Positions 16,463-26,402 of a DNA stretch of 64,000 nucleotides are shown one piece after another (the stretch's first letter is position 1; each line of letters begins with the position of its first letter). The notes beneath the pieces were generated by a model, which did not search any database, had not been told where the DNA came from, and saw nothing but the letters and a program-made list of their open reading frames with translations. Location: contig NZ_KB894093.1 of the NCBI RefSeq assembly GCF_000374305.1, forward strand, positions 248,001-312,000. The letters are read 5' to 3'. The position numbers and the translations under genes were made by a program. Source of the DNA: Actinomadura flavalba DSM 45200 (GTDB lineage: Bacteria > Actinomycetota > Actinomycetes > Streptosporangiales > Streptosporangiaceae).

Positions 16463-18034
16463 ATGCCCTCGTCCGAACGCCCCAACGTCATGGTGATCCT
16501 CTGCGATGACCTGGGCTTCTCCGACATCGGCTGCTTCGGCGGCGAGATCCCGACGCCCGCCGTGGACGGGCTGGCCGAGCGCGGCGTCCGGATGACGCAG
16601 TTCTACAACACCGCCCGCTGCTCGCCGTCGCGCGCGTCGCTGCTGACGGGCCTGCACCCGCACCAGACGGGCATCGGCATCCTGACCGCCGACGACAGAC
16701 CGGCGGGCTACGCGGGCACGTTGTCGGAGGACTGCGTCACGATCGCGGAGGTGCTGCGGGACGCCGGTTACGGCACCTACATGGCCGGCAAGTGGCACGT
16801 CTCCGGTCATACCGGCCGCATCGACGAGACCTGGCCGCTCGGGCGCGGGTTCGAGCGGTTCTTCGGCACGTGCAACGGCGGCGGCAGCTACTACTGGCCC
16901 GCCACCCTCGCCGAGGACGACGCGTTCCTCTCCTACGACGACCGGCCGGACGACTTCTACTTCACCGACGCGATCACCGCGAGGACGCAGCGGTACGTCC
17001 GCGAGCACGTCCGCGACCGGCCGCACGACCCGTTCTTCTGCTACGTCGCCTATACGGCGCCGCACTGGCCCCTGCACGCGCCGGAGGAACTGGTCGCGGC
17101 TCAGGCGGGCCGCTACGACGAGGGCTGGGACGTGGTGCGCGAGCGGCGCCGGGAACGCCAGCGGGAGGGCGGCTGGTTCGGCACGTCGTTCGAGGCCGCC
17201 CCGCGCGATCCGGAGGTGCCGCCGTGGGACGAGGCCCCGGACCGGGAGTGGCAGGCGCGGTGCATGGAGGTCTACGCGGCGCAGGTCGCGCGCATGGACG
17301 AGGGCATCGGCCACATCCTGGAGACGCTGCGGGAGACCGGCACCGAGGAGAACACGCTCGTGCTGTTCCTGTCCGACAACGGCGGGAGCGCGGAGGTCAT
17401 CCCGGTCGGGCGGAACCGGCTGCCGTTCCCCCGGCGGACCCCGGACGGGCGGCCGATCGAGATCGGCAACACGCCGCAGACCCGGCCGGGCGCCGAGGAG
17501 ACGTTCGTCAGTTACGGAAAGGCGTGGGCCAACGTCTCCAACACGCCGTTCCGCGAGTACAAGCACTGGGTCCACGAAGGCGGCATCGCGACGCCCCTGG
17601 TGGCGCGGTGGCCCGCTCGCCTGCCCCCCGGCCGTCTGGTCCACGATGCGCACCAACTGCCGGACATCATGGCCACCGTCCTGGAGGTCACGGGCGCGCA
17701 CTATCCGCTCACCCGGGCGGGAACGCCCGTGCAGGCTCCGGAGGGCGCGAGCATGCTCGGCGGCTGGACGGGACAGGCCGCCGCCGCAGGCCGGTACCTG
17801 TTCTGGGAGCACGAGGGCAACGCCGCCTGCCGCCGCGACGACTGGAAGCTGGTCAAGCGGTATCCCGGTGCCTGGGAGCTGTACGACCTGCGCACCGACC
17901 GCGCCGAACTGCGCGACCTCGCGCTGGAGCGGCGGGAGATCGTCCGGGAGCTCGCGGACGCTTACCAGGCGTGGAGCGTCCGGGTCGGGGTGATCCCGCC
18001 CGAGGTGTGGCGGCCGCTGTACGAGCGGGAGTGA
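16463..18034 (+). CDS. Arylsulfatase (formylglycine type I sulfatase)
   Basis: This 523-aa enzyme hydrolyses sulfate esters. The catalytic motif C53-S-P-S-R57 is the FGE target. The metal site includes Asp15-Asp16 (LCDDLGFSDIG), and a second metal-ligand set appears as LFLSDNGGS. MAGKWH and a C-terminal LYDLRTDRAELRDL block complete the family pattern. No signal peptide is visible; it begins MPSSERPNVMVIL, so it is likely cytoplasmic or exported folded. It sits 15 bp after the FGE gene on the same strand with GGAAGG upstream of the ATG, so co-expression with its maturase is likely. It ends 16 bp from the convergent broken sulfatase. Confidence 0.94.
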   Translation: MPSSERPNVMVILCDDLGFSDIGCFGGEIPTPAVDGLAERGVRMTQFYNTARCSPSRASLLTGLHPHQTGIGILTADDRPAGYAGTLSEDCVTIAEVLRDAGYGTYMAGKWHVSGHTGRIDETWPLGRGFERFFGTCNGGGSYYWPATLAEDDAFLSYDDRPDDFYFTDAITARTQRYVREHVRDRPHDPFFCYVAYTAPHWPLHAPEELVAAQAGRYDEGWDVVRERRRERQREGGWFGTSFEAAPRDPEVPPWDEAPDREWQARCMEVYAAQVARMDEGIGHILETLRETGTEENTLVLFLSDNGGSAEVIPVGRNRLPFPRRTPDGRPIEIGNTPQTRPGAEETFVSYGKAWANVSNTPFREYKHWVHEGGIATPLVARWPARLPPGRLVHDAHQLPDIMATVLEVTGAHYPLTRAGTPVQAPEGASMLGGWTGQAAAAGRYLFWEHEGNAACRRDDWKLVKRYPGAWELYDLRTDRAELRDLALERREIVRELADAYQAWSVRVGVIPPEVWRPLYERE

Positions 18035-18050
18035 GGGGCGGGCGGCGCGC

Positions 18051-19540
18051 TCACCGGTGCCGTCCGTCGCTCGAAGCGCGGAAGTGGTCGAGGTCGAACA
18101 CGACGGCCTCCGGCGTGTACTCGCCGCGCAGCCGGAGCAGCAGGTACCGCGCCGCCGACCGGACGCCGGGGTGCGCGGCGTCCGCCGCCGCGACGAGCCC
18201 GTCCTCCGCGAAGGCGGCGTCCCCGCCCAGGTACACCAGCGCGTTGAGGGCTTGCAGGCGGACCGGCGCGGGGTGCTCCGCCCCGAGGGCCCGCGCCAGG
18301 ACGGCGGCGCCGCGCGGGCCGTCCACCGCGCGCCCGTACGCCTCGGCCGCCGCGATCCGGACGTGCGCCGACGGGTCGGCCAGCGCCGCCTCCAGCGCGG
18401 CGGCGGCCGGGGCGGCGTCCGGGCCGAGCATCAGCAGGCCCTGCGCCGCCCAGTACCGGATCACCTCGCGGGCGTCGGCGAGCGCCGCGACGAAGACGTC
18501 CAGGTTCGCCGGGTCGCGCGCGATCGCCGTCCCCGCGAGGGCCATGACCTCCGGCAGCGGGTACGCGCCCGGCTCCCGGCTCGGCGCGTACCCCTGGAGC
18601 GGTGACCCCTCGGGGATGAAGCCGTTGTCGTTGACCCGGAGAAGGTGCGCGTCGAGCAGGCCGCGCAGCGCCGCGAGCCGCCCGGCGTGGGCGGGGTCGG
18701 CGGCCAGGTCGTGCACCTCGTCGGGGTCGGCGGCCAGGTCGTACAGCTCCTCGGCGGGCTTGGGCGCAAAGAACCGGGCGGCCGGGCCGTCCAGCGTCCC
18801 GGCCAGGTGCGCGGCCTCCCACGCCTGGTAGCCGCGCGCCTGCCACATGTACGCCACGTGCTGCCCGTGCGGGCGGTGCGGGGCGTAGTTGCGCAGGTAG
18901 CGGTAGCGCCCGTCCCGTACGGTGCGGACGAAGTCGTACCGCTCGCCCATCCGGTCGCGGCCCCCGAACGCGACACCGGCGGGCGGCGCGGCGGCGCGGC
19001 CGAACAGCGGCCGGCCCTGCATGCTGGCGGGCACCGGGACGTCCGCGAGCGACAGCAGCGTCGGCGCGAGGTCGATGTGGCTCACGGCGGCGGCGACCCG
19101 CTCGCCGGGCCGCCACGGGGACAGGTGCGCGAACCGGGCGGGCACCCGGACGACGAGCGGCACCCGCAGTCCGTCGTCGTAGCAGAACCGTTTCGAGCGG
19201 GGGCCGACGCCGCCGTGGTCGGAGGAGTACAGCACGATCGTGTCCTCCCAGAGCCCGTCCTCCTCCAGCTCGGCGAGGAGCCCGGCGAAGACGCGGTCGG
19301 CCTTCTCGATCGCGGTGTGGTAGCGGGCCAGGTCGCCGGGCCGTGACCGGCGGCGTACACGCCGGTGATCAGGCTGAACCGGGACGGCGCGCAGACCGGG
19401 GCGGTGCAGAACGCCTGCTCGAACAGCACGCCCTCGCGGGCGAGCCGGTCGATCGCGGGCGTCCGCGCCAGGACGTCCCCGTACGCGGCGCCGTGCGGGG
19501 AGCAGTCCTCGCTCATCAGCCAGAGGATGTTGGGTCTCAC
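18051..19540 (-). pseudogene. Frameshifted sulfatase with C-terminal HEAT-like repeats
   Basis: The N-terminal part (GTG 19540) reads VRPNILWLMSED and has the sulfatase motif C50-A-P-S-R54, FSLITGVYAAGHGP. The frame then derails near 19335-19341 within a C/G run. Adding one G restores GDLARYHTAIEKADRVFAGL, which leads into the downstream frame carrying LYSSDHGGVGPRSKRFCYDD and the sulfatase C-terminus. The total length (1490 bp) is one base short of a whole ORF of 496 aa. The last ~130 residues are short helical repeats like PBS-lyase HEAT repeats, common in such sulfatases. It could be a true pseudogene, programmed slippage or a sequencing error. Its start overlaps the previous sulfatase stop by four bases. 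Confidence 0.85.
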
Positions 19541-21300
19541 CGGTCCGAGGTCTCCAGGTCGGTGGCCAGGTCGCGTAGCTGCCGCGCGGTCAGGTGGCCC
19601 GAGCGGGCCAGGTCGTACAGCGACAGCCCCGGCATCGCCGCCACCAGCTCGCTGTCCAGGACGAACGGGACGTGCCTCTCCAGGACGGGCCGCAGCGCCG
19701 TCCGGGCCAGATGCGGCAGCGGCCCGGTCAGCAGCCGGGCGGCGGGCAGTTCCTCGACGGCGGGCAGCGGTTCGGCGAGAGCCTCGGCCCGTTCGCGCTG
19801 CGCGGCGACGAGCAGGTGCGCGCGGGTGACGGGCTCGTCGCGGGGCAGGCCGAGCCGCCGGTACTGCGAGGCCGGGGCGTCGCTCTCGCGCAGCAGGCGC
19901 TGGAGCAGCGCCAGCATCCGCAGCTCGACCTCCTCGTCCACCAGCGGGCGCTCCTGGCCGGGATCGTCCGCCAGGTCGAACAGCAGCGTCCCGTGCAGCC
20001 ACGGGTTCGACATCTGCGCCGACCCGGCCGCCGCGACGCGCATCGTCCGCAGCCCCTTGGTGAACGCCAGCGGCGCGGACGGCTCCCACCCGGCCAGTTC
20101 GCGGACCGCGAAGCGGGACCGCATGTGCGTCGGCATCAGCGTGTACTCCTCCAGCGGCGCGTTCGCGCGGTCGGCGGCGGCGCGCATGTACACGTACCGG
20201 CCGTCGGTGACGTTCACGTGCCCGCCGTGGATGCCGAACAGCGCGCCGTCGTGGACGGTCCGGTCGCTCTCCAGCACGTCCGCGAGGTCGCGGCCCTGCA
20301 TGTCGGGCGTCGGTTCCAGGCCGAAGAAACCGAGGACGGTCGGGGCGATGTCGATGGTCTGCGCGAGCGCGCCGCGCCGGACGTCGCGTCCGGCGGTGCG
20401 CGGGTCCCAGACGAACATCGGCAGGTGCACGAGTTCGTTGAACCACGGCATCACCGACTTGGCCCACCAGCCGTGCTCACCGAGCAGGAAACCGTGGTCG
20501 GTGTTGACGATCAGCAGGGTGTCGTCCCACAGCCCGTGCCGGTCCATGGCGTCCAGCACCCGCCCCAGCGAGCGGTCGCACATCGACACCAGCGCGGCGT
20601 ACTCGTTGCGCGCCCGCCGGACGGTGCCGGCGGGCTCGACGGTCCTGGCGTAGGGCGGCCAGTCGAACCGGGGGCCGGGGTCGTCGCCGTACTTCTTGCG
20701 GTAGTCGTCGTTGTTGGTGAAGAACGGCTCGTGCGGGTCGAACATCTCGATCTGCACCAGCCACCGGTCGGCGTCGGCGTTGGTGTCGATGAAGTGCACG
20801 CCCGCGTCGACGGTGAGCGTCTGGGAGTGCTCGGCCTCGGTGGGCATGTACCGGCGGTTGACCTCGTCCTGGCTCTCCATCCGCGCCCGCTGACCGGCGG
20901 GCGGCCGGTCGGTGACCACGCCCTTCCACGGGTCGCCCTCCTGGCCGCGGAAGAACTCCCAGGTCGAGTAGCGGGTGTGGTAGGTCGCGCCGCCGTCCTC
21001 CCAGTAGTGCGGATGGTCGGACGCCAGGTGGGTGTGCACCCCGGCGTCGCGCAGCAGTTGCGGCATCGAGTCGTCGAACGGCTCCAGCGGTCCCCAGCTT
21101 CGGTGCAGGAAGTTGTACCGGCCGGTGTGCAGCTCGCGCCGGGCGGGCATGCACGGCATCGACCCGGCGTAGAAGTTGTCGAACGTCACGGCCCGCCGCG
21201 CGAGCCGGGCGAAGTTGGGCGCGTCGACGAACGTGTCCCGCGCGTACGGCGACAGCAGGTGCCGGTTCAGGCTGTCGAACATGACGATGATCGCCTTCAC
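19537..21300 (-). CDS. Sulfatase (alkaline phosphatase superfamily)
   Basis: This 587-aa type I sulfatase has the formylglycine motif C50-M-P-A-R54 (SMPCMPARRELHTG), the metal-site start KAIIVMFDSLNRH and the second metal region IVNTDHGFLLGEHGWW. The last ~90 residues form a helical extension not typical of the core fold. No signal peptide is seen. The GTG start at 21300 overlaps the ABC ATPase stop (GTGA), and the stop overlaps the next sulfatase start, so the transporter and both sulfatases form one operon. This implies import of a sulfated or ester substrate followed by intracellular desulfation (inference). Confidence 0.92.
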   Translation of the reverse strand: MKAIIVMFDSLNRHLLSPYARDTFVDAPNFARLARRAVTFDNFYAGSMPCMPARRELHTGRYNFLHRSWGPLEPFDDSMPQLLRDAGVHTHLASDHPHYWEDGGATYHTRYSTWEFFRGQEGDPWKGVVTDRPPAGQRARMESQDEVNRRYMPTEAEHSQTLTVDAGVHFIDTNADADRWLVQIEMFDPHEPFFTNNDDYRKKYGDDPGPRFDWPPYARTVEPAGTVRRARNEYAALVSMCDRSLGRVLDAMDRHGLWDDTLLIVNTDHGFLLGEHGWWAKSVMPWFNELVHLPMFVWDPRTAGRDVRRGALAQTIDIAPTVLGFFGLEPTPDMQGRDLADVLESDRTVHDGALFGIHGGHVNVTDGRYVYMRAAADRANAPLEEYTLMPTHMRSRFAVRELAGWEPSAPLAFTKGLRTMRVAAAGSAQMSNPWLHGTLLFDLADDPGQERPLVDEEVELRMLALLQRLLRESDAPASQYRRLGLPRDEPVTRAHLLVAAQRERAEALAEPLPAVEELPAARLLTGPLPHLARTALRPVLERHVPFVLDSELVAAMPGLSLYDLARSGHLTARQLRDLATDLETSDR

Positions 21301-22139
21301 GGCCGGGCTCCCTCGGTCGAGCGCAGCCGCCGCCGCGCCTCGCGGCGTTCGCGCTGGGCCTGCGGGTCGGGCAGCGGTGCCGCCAGGAACAGCTTCTGCG
21401 TGTACGGATGTTGCGGGTCGTCGGCCACCCGGCGCGTCTCGCCGGACTCCACGATCTCCCCGGCCCGCATCACCGCGACGCGGTGGCTGAGGTGTCGGAC
21501 GACCGCCAGGTCGTGCGAGACGAACAGGTAGGCGACCCCGGTGCGCTCCTGGATCTCCCGGAACAGGCCGAGCACCCGCGCCTGGGTGGACAGGTCCAGC
21601 GCCGAGACGGGCTCGTCGCACACGATCAGCGCCGGATCGAGCGCCAGCGCCCGCGCGATCGCGACGCGCTGCCGCTGGCCGCCGGAGAACTCGCGGGGCA
21701 GCCGCCGTCCGGCGTCGGCGGGAAGGTGGACTTGGTCCAGCAGGTCCCGAACGCGGCGGCGCGCTTCGTCGGGCGGGACGCGTTGCGCCAGCAGCGGTTC
21801 GACCAGGATGCGTTCGATCACCAGGGACGGGTTCAGCGACGTGTACGGATCTTGGAAGACGACCTGGATCTGCGTGGCGAGCGCCCGCCGCGCGGACCGC
21901 GACAGCCGGCCGATCTCCCGTCCCCGGAAGCGGACCGAGCCGGACGTCACCGGCGCCAGGCCGAGCACCGCACGGCCGAACGTCGTCTTGCCCGACCCGG
22001 ACTCCCCGACCAGGCCGACGGTCTCTCCGGCGTCGACGTCCAGGCCGACGCCGTGCAGCGCCCGGAACGGCGCCCGGCGCAGGCCCTTGACCGGGTACTC
22101 CACGACGAGGTCCCGGACGCGCAGCAGCGATTCGGTCAT
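21297..22139 (-). CDS. Peptide/nickel-type ABC transporter ATPase (DppF/OppF-like)
   Basis: This 280-aa ATP-binding subunit has Walker A GESGSGKTTF, the Q-loop region VFQDPYTSLNP, signature EFSGGQRQRVAIARAL, Walker B LIVCDEPVSALD and switch His FVSHDLAVV. It ends with the C-terminal OppF-type segment DDPQHPYTQKLFLAAPLPDP. The ATG at 22139 overlaps the upstream permease-ATPase stop by ATGA. It is the second ATPase of the importer encoded at 21297-26386 and directly precedes two sulfatase genes in the operon. Confidence 0.94.
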   Translation of the reverse strand: MTESLLRVRDLVVEYPVKGLRRAPFRALHGVGLDVDAGETVGLVGESGSGKTTFGRAVLGLAPVTSGSVRFRGREIGRLSRSARRALATQIQVVFQDPYTSLNPSLVIERILVEPLLAQRVPPDEARRRVRDLLDQVHLPADAGRRLPREFSGGQRQRVAIARALALDPALIVCDEPVSALDLSTQARVLGLFREIQERTGVAYLFVSHDLAVVRHLSHRVAVMRAGEIVESGETRRVADDPQHPYTQKLFLAAPLPDPQAQRERREARRRLRSTEGARP

Positions 22140-23887
22140 GCCCGCTCCCCCGTCGCCACGACGGCGTCGAACAGCGCGCGCGTGTACGCGTGCCGCGGCT
22201 CCGCGAAGATCGCGTCGACGGGGCCGGTCTCCACGACGCGGCCGTGCCGCATGACCGACACCCGGTCGCACAGGTCCGCCACCACACCGAAGTCGTGGGT
22301 CACCAGCAGCACCCCCATTCCGAGGTCGTCGCGCAGGTCGCGCAGCAGGTCGAGCACCTCGGCCTGGACGGTGACGTCCAGGGCGGTGGTGGGCTCGTCG
22401 GCGATGAGCAGTCGCGGTTCGCAGGCGACCGCGCCCGCGATCAGCACCCGCTGCGCCATGCCCCCGGAGATCTCGTGCGGGTAGGCGTCGAACGTCCGCG
22501 CCGGGTCCGCGATGCCGACGCGTTCCAGCAGTTCCAGCGCCCGCGTGCGGGCCTTGGCCCGGCCGTGCCCCAGGTGCGCCCGGATCGGCTCGACGAGCTG
22601 GCTCCCGACCGTGAAGCTCGGGTCCAGGTTGCTCATCGGCTCCTGCGGGACGTACCCGATCGCGCCGCCGCGCAGCCGGGTCAGCCGCGCGGCGGGCAGC
22701 CCGGACAGCTCGGTCCCGTCGAACACGATCGCGCCGGACGTCCGGGCTCCGGCGGGCAGCAGGCGCAGGATCGAGAAGGCCGTCTGCGTCTTGCCGGAAC
22801 CGGACTCACCGATCAGGCCGTGCACCTCGCCTGCGCGGACCGACAGCGACACCTCGTCCACGACCCGCCGGGCCGGGCCGTCGGGGCGCGGATAGGCGAC
22901 CACCAGGTCGCGGACGTCCAGCAGCGCCGCGCCGCCGGGGGGCTCGTCGTGCGTCAGGACCGGCTCCTTCGCCGCGGCGTCGGCGGCGTCCTCGGCGCGG
23001 GCGGTCCTGCGGCGGGGCCGCCCGGTGCGCTCCAGGGCGTCGCGCAGCGCGTTGGACAGCAGCGTCAGCGCGACGCACGTCGTCCCGATCGCCAGGCTCG
23101 GCCAGGCCACCGCGAGCGGCGCGACGTAGATGTTGGCGAACGCGTCGTTGAGCATCCCGCCCCACGTCGCCACCGACGGATCGCCCAGCCCGAGGAACGT
23201 GATCCCGGACTGCAACGCGATCGCGCCGCTGCCGACGGCCGCCGCCACGATGATCGCCGGTGCCCGCACGACGGTGAGCACGTGCCGGCCGATGATCCGC
23301 GCGTCGCTCAGGCCCGCCACCCGCGCGGCGTCGATGTACAGTTCGTGCCGCACCCCCGACACGGCCGCGTAGACGACGCGGTAGAAGGCCGGGGACAGCA
23401 GCACTCCGAAGATCGCCATGGTCGTCCACGGCGACGGCCCGACGACGGCCCGCAGCGCCAGCAGCGCGACGATGCCCGGCAGCGCCATGATCAGGCTCGC
23501 GGCCCAGGTGCCGGCGGTCTCGGTCCAGCCGCCGTAGTACCCGGCCACGAGCCCGGCGCCGATCCCGAGCACGGCCGCGACGAGCAGGGTCAGCGCGGCG
23601 CCCGCCAGCGAGATCTGCGAGGCGTGCAGCAGCCGGGACAGGATGTCGCGGCCCGAACCGTCCGCGCCGAGCAGGTGCGACGCGGACGGTCCGGCCAGGA
23701 TGTCCCCGGCCGAGGGCTCGTCGGGGTCGTGCGGGGAGATCCACCGGGCGAGCGCGGCGGCCACGATCACGAGCGCGAGCCACCCGAGCGCGACCACGCC
23801 GAGCGGGTCGCGCAGGAGACGGCGCAGACCGCCGGACAGCGCGGCGGGAGGCACCGCGGCCGGGGCCACGAGGGCGGGTTCACTCAT
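22136..23887 (-). CDS. ABC importer permease-ATPase fusion (DppC-DppD)
   Basis: This 583-aa protein fuses a DppC-type permease (residues about 1-290; several membrane spans, LGADGSGRDILSRLL and a HELYIDAARVAGLSDARI-type coupling loop) to a DppD-type ATPase (about 320-583). The ATPase has GESGSGKTQTAFS, EISGGMAQRVLIAGA, LLIADEPTTALDVTVQ and LLVTHDFGVV. Such fusions recur in actinobacterial peptide/nickel importers. A linker of charged Ala/Arg residues joins the halves. The ATG at 23887 overlaps the dppB stop by ATGA. With the separate DppB and DppF-like subunits this completes one importer. Confidence 0.94.
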   Translation of the reverse strand: MSEPALVAPAAVPPAALSGGLRRLLRDPLGVVALGWLALVIVAAALARWISPHDPDEPSAGDILAGPSASHLLGADGSGRDILSRLLHASQISLAGAALTLLVAAVLGIGAGLVAGYYGGWTETAGTWAASLIMALPGIVALLALRAVVGPSPWTTMAIFGVLLSPAFYRVVYAAVSGVRHELYIDAARVAGLSDARIIGRHVLTVVRAPAIIVAAAVGSGAIALQSGITFLGLGDPSVATWGGMLNDAFANIYVAPLAVAWPSLAIGTTCVALTLLSNALRDALERTGRPRRRTARAEDAADAAAKEPVLTHDEPPGGAALLDVRDLVVAYPRPDGPARRVVDEVSLSVRAGEVHGLIGESGSGKTQTAFSILRLLPAGARTSGAIVFDGTELSGLPAARLTRLRGGAIGYVPQEPMSNLDPSFTVGSQLVEPIRAHLGHGRAKARTRALELLERVGIADPARTFDAYPHEISGGMAQRVLIAGAVACEPRLLIADEPTTALDVTVQAEVLDLLRDLRDDLGMGVLLVTHDFGVVADLCDRVSVMRHGRVVETGPVDAIFAEPRHAYTRALFDAVVATGERA

Positions 23888-24828
23888 CCGAGACGCACCT
23901 TCGGGTTCAGCCAGCCCTGGAGCAGGTCGATCAGCAGGTTCAGCACGACCACCAGCACGGCGGAGACCACCACCAGCCCCATCACCAGCGGGACGTCCCC
24001 CTGCCCGGTAGCGGTGACGGCGACCTGCCCCAGGCCCGGGATGGCGAAGACCTGTTCGATGATCACCGCGCCGCCGAGCAGCCCGACCACCTGCACGCCC
24101 AGGAACGACAGCGCGGGCCCGGCGGCGTTGCGCAGCGCGTGCCGGTAGACGACCCGGGCCTCGGAGAGGCCACGGCTGCGCAGGGTGCGGACGTAGTCCC
24201 GGCCGAGCTCGTCGACGACGGCGCCGCGCACCTGCTGGACGACGCCGGAGACGCCGTGCACGGCCAGCGCCAGCACCGGCAGGGTGATGGACGACAGCCA
24301 CAGTCCCGGCGACTCGGCGAACCGGGTGTACCCGGTCGGCCGGAACCAGTGCAGCGAGATCGCGAAGACCAGCACCAGGCCGAGCGAGATCAGGAAGTTC
24401 GGGACGGCGTGCCCCAGCACCCCCGCGACCTGCACGACCCGGTCCACCCAGCCGCCGCGCGTCGCCGCCACGACACCGAGCACGGTGGCGAAGACGACGG
24501 TGAGCAGTGTGGAGCCGATCACCAGGCTGACGGTCACCGACAGCCTGCTCAGGATCGCCGCGCCGACGTCCTGTCCGTTGAACCACGAGGTGCCGAGGTC
24601 GCCGTGGACCGCTCCAGACAGCCAGTGCGCGAACTGGGTCACGATCGGCCGGTCCAGCCCCAGCTCCCGTTCCTTGGCCCGGACCGCGGCCTCGTCGGCC
24701 TCCTCGCCGAGCAGTTGCCGGGCGATGTCGTCGCCCGCGCCGAGGTAGAGCAGGAAGAAGGTCAGGGTGGTGAGCGCCGCCACGAGGACGACGCCCGAAC
24801 CGAGCCTGCGCGCGATGAACCGGTACAT
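23884..24828 (-). CDS. ABC importer permease (DppB-like)
   Basis: This 314-aa inner-membrane permease begins with the family's MYRFIARRLGSGVVLVAALTT-like first membrane span. It has six predicted spans, the extracytoplasmic GLDRPIVTQFAHWLSGAVHGDLGTSW region between spans 1 and 2, and the EAA-type loop ELGRDYVRTLRSRGLSEARV that contacts the ATPases. The start lies one base after the stop of the binding-protein gene, and the end overlaps the DppC-DppD fusion, so all are co-translated. Confidence 0.94.
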   Translation of the reverse strand: MYRFIARRLGSGVVLVAALTTLTFFLLYLGAGDDIARQLLGEEADEAAVRAKERELGLDRPIVTQFAHWLSGAVHGDLGTSWFNGQDVGAAILSRLSVTVSLVIGSTLLTVVFATVLGVVAATRGGWVDRVVQVAGVLGHAVPNFLISLGLVLVFAISLHWFRPTGYTRFAESPGLWLSSITLPVLALAVHGVSGVVQQVRGAVVDELGRDYVRTLRSRGLSEARVVYRHALRNAAGPALSFLGVQVVGLLGGAVIIEQVFAIPGLGQVAVTATGQGDVPLVMGLVVVSAVLVVVLNLLIDLLQGWLNPKVRLG

Positions 24829-24829
24829 G

Positions 24830-26386
24830 TCAGGGCCTGGGGGTGATGTTCCACAGGTACGGGTAGGCGTTGTTCTGCTGCGGTACGGCGGTGGTGTTCC
24901 GGTCCACGGCGAAGCCCATGTGCGGCCGGTACCAGGGCGCGAACCACGCCTGCTCGACGATGTACGCGTTCAACTCCTTCCCGGCCGCCGCCGCCTCGGC
25001 GGGCGAGCCGGTCTGGATCTTGCGGGAGAGCGCGGCGACGGTCGCGTCCTCGGTGCGGAACGGGTTCCAGGTGGCGTGCGGCAGCAGCTTGAAGTTGGCG
25101 ACGTGCCAGGCCGTCGGGTCCGCCTGGAGCGGAAGGCCGGCCACCACCGAGTACTTCGCCTTGGCGACGTTCCCGAGAAAGCTGTTCTGCGGCTCGTTCA
25201 CGTACTTCACGGTGATGCCCACCGCGCCGAGCTGCTGCTTGGTCAGGTCGTACAGCACCGTGCTCACGCTCGGCACCTGCGGGATCGTCAGCGTGAACCC
25301 GTTCGCGTGGCCGGCGTCCGTGAGCAGTTGCCGGGCCTTGGCGGGGTCGTAGGGGTACCGGTCGTCCAGCGCCGGGTCGTAGGAGTCCTTGTCGATGACC
25401 TTGAAGATCTGCGTGGTCGGGGTGCCGAGCCCCTTGCCGATGGCCTTCACCAGCGTCGGGCGGTCCATCGCGTGGTTGATCGCCTGCCGGACCCGGACGT
25501 CCTTGAGCGCGGGCGTGATCTTGCCCGCGCGGTCGAACAGCAGCAGGCCGAGGAAGTTGATCTCCGAGGTCTTGACCTCGAACCCGGCCGCCTTGACCTG
25601 CTGCTGCACGCTCGCGTCCGGGACCGGAGCGCCGTCGACCTGCCCGCCGCGCACGGCGTTCACGGTCGCGGTGGGGGTCTGGTACACGTTGAGCGCGATG
25701 GAGGCGTAGTGCTGGTCGGCGGGCTTCCAGTAGTCCGGGTTCCGCTTGTACACGTACGTCGAGCCGATGACGGTCTTCGCGGTGTCCAGCACGTAGGGGC
25801 CCGTGCCGACCGGCCGGGTGTCGGCGTCCGGGGCGTCGAACGTCTTCGGGCTCGCCTGCAATCCGGCCACCCCGGCCAGGTAGGAGAGCAGCGCCGGGTT
25901 CGGCGCGGTCAGCGTGATGCGCAGGGTCGAGCCGTCCACCGCCTCGGCCGAACGCACCTCACGCAGGTAGGAGCGCAGGGTGGAGCTGCCGTCCCGGAAC
26001 CGGGTGATGTTCCGAGCGGCCACACCCGCGTCGAACAACGTGCCGTCACTGAACTTCACGCCCGTGCGCAGCTTCAACGTCAGCACGGTCTTGTCCGCGT
26101 TGTACGACCACGCCGTCGCCAGGCCGGGCTCGATCTTCAGGTCCGGGTCCTGCCGGAGCAGGGTGTCGTAGACGGCCTGGTGGAAGGGCGCCTCGTTGGC
26201 CCAGGCCGCCTTGCCCGCCGCCAGCGACGCGGGGACGACCAGCGAACCCAGCTTGAGGGTGCCGGTGGCCCGCGCCCCGGTGGCGCCCTCGCCTCCCCCG
26301 GCGGTGTCCGCGCCGCCACAGCCCGCCAGGGCCAGGACCGAGCCGACGACCAGACCACCTGACAGGAGCTTGCCTACCGAAAACAC
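24830..26386 (-). CDS. Extracellular solute-binding lipoprotein, family 5
   Basis: This 518-aa SBP_bac_5 protein delivers substrate to the downstream permease. The start GTG at 26386 has an AGAGGA-type RBS and gives a lipoprotein signal, VFSVGKLLSGG then LALAGC with the lipidated Cys at 23. Longer in-frame starts are poor. Family landmarks are LKLRTGVKFSDGTLFDA, RPVGTGPYVL, ALKDVRVRQAINHAMDR and a terminal tryptophan/proline-rich ligand region. The gene leads the operon and lies behind an AT-rich, palindrome-bearing promoter region. The ligand is unknown; the adjoining sulfatases suggest a sulfated compound (inference). Confidence 0.93.
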   Translation of the reverse strand: MFSVGKLLSGGLVVGSVLALAGCGGADTAGGGEGATGARATGTLKLGSLVVPASLAAGKAAWANEAPFHQAVYDTLLRQDPDLKIEPGLATAWSYNADKTVLTLKLRTGVKFSDGTLFDAGVAARNITRFRDGSSTLRSYLREVRSAEAVDGSTLRITLTAPNPALLSYLAGVAGLQASPKTFDAPDADTRPVGTGPYVLDTAKTVIGSTYVYKRNPDYWKPADQHYASIALNVYQTPTATVNAVRGGQVDGAPVPDASVQQQVKAAGFEVKTSEINFLGLLLFDRAGKITPALKDVRVRQAINHAMDRPTLVKAIGKGLGTPTTQIFKVIDKDSYDPALDDRYPYDPAKARQLLTDAGHANGFTLTIPQVPSVSTVLYDLTKQQLGAVGITVKYVNEPQNSFLGNVAKAKYSVVAGLPLQADPTAWHVANFKLLPHATWNPFRTEDATVAALSRKIQTGSPAEAAAAGKELNAYIVEQAWFAPWYRPHMGFAVDRNTTAVPQQNNAYPYLWNITPRP

Positions 26387-26402
26387 GGGTCTTCCTCTCG
26401 TT

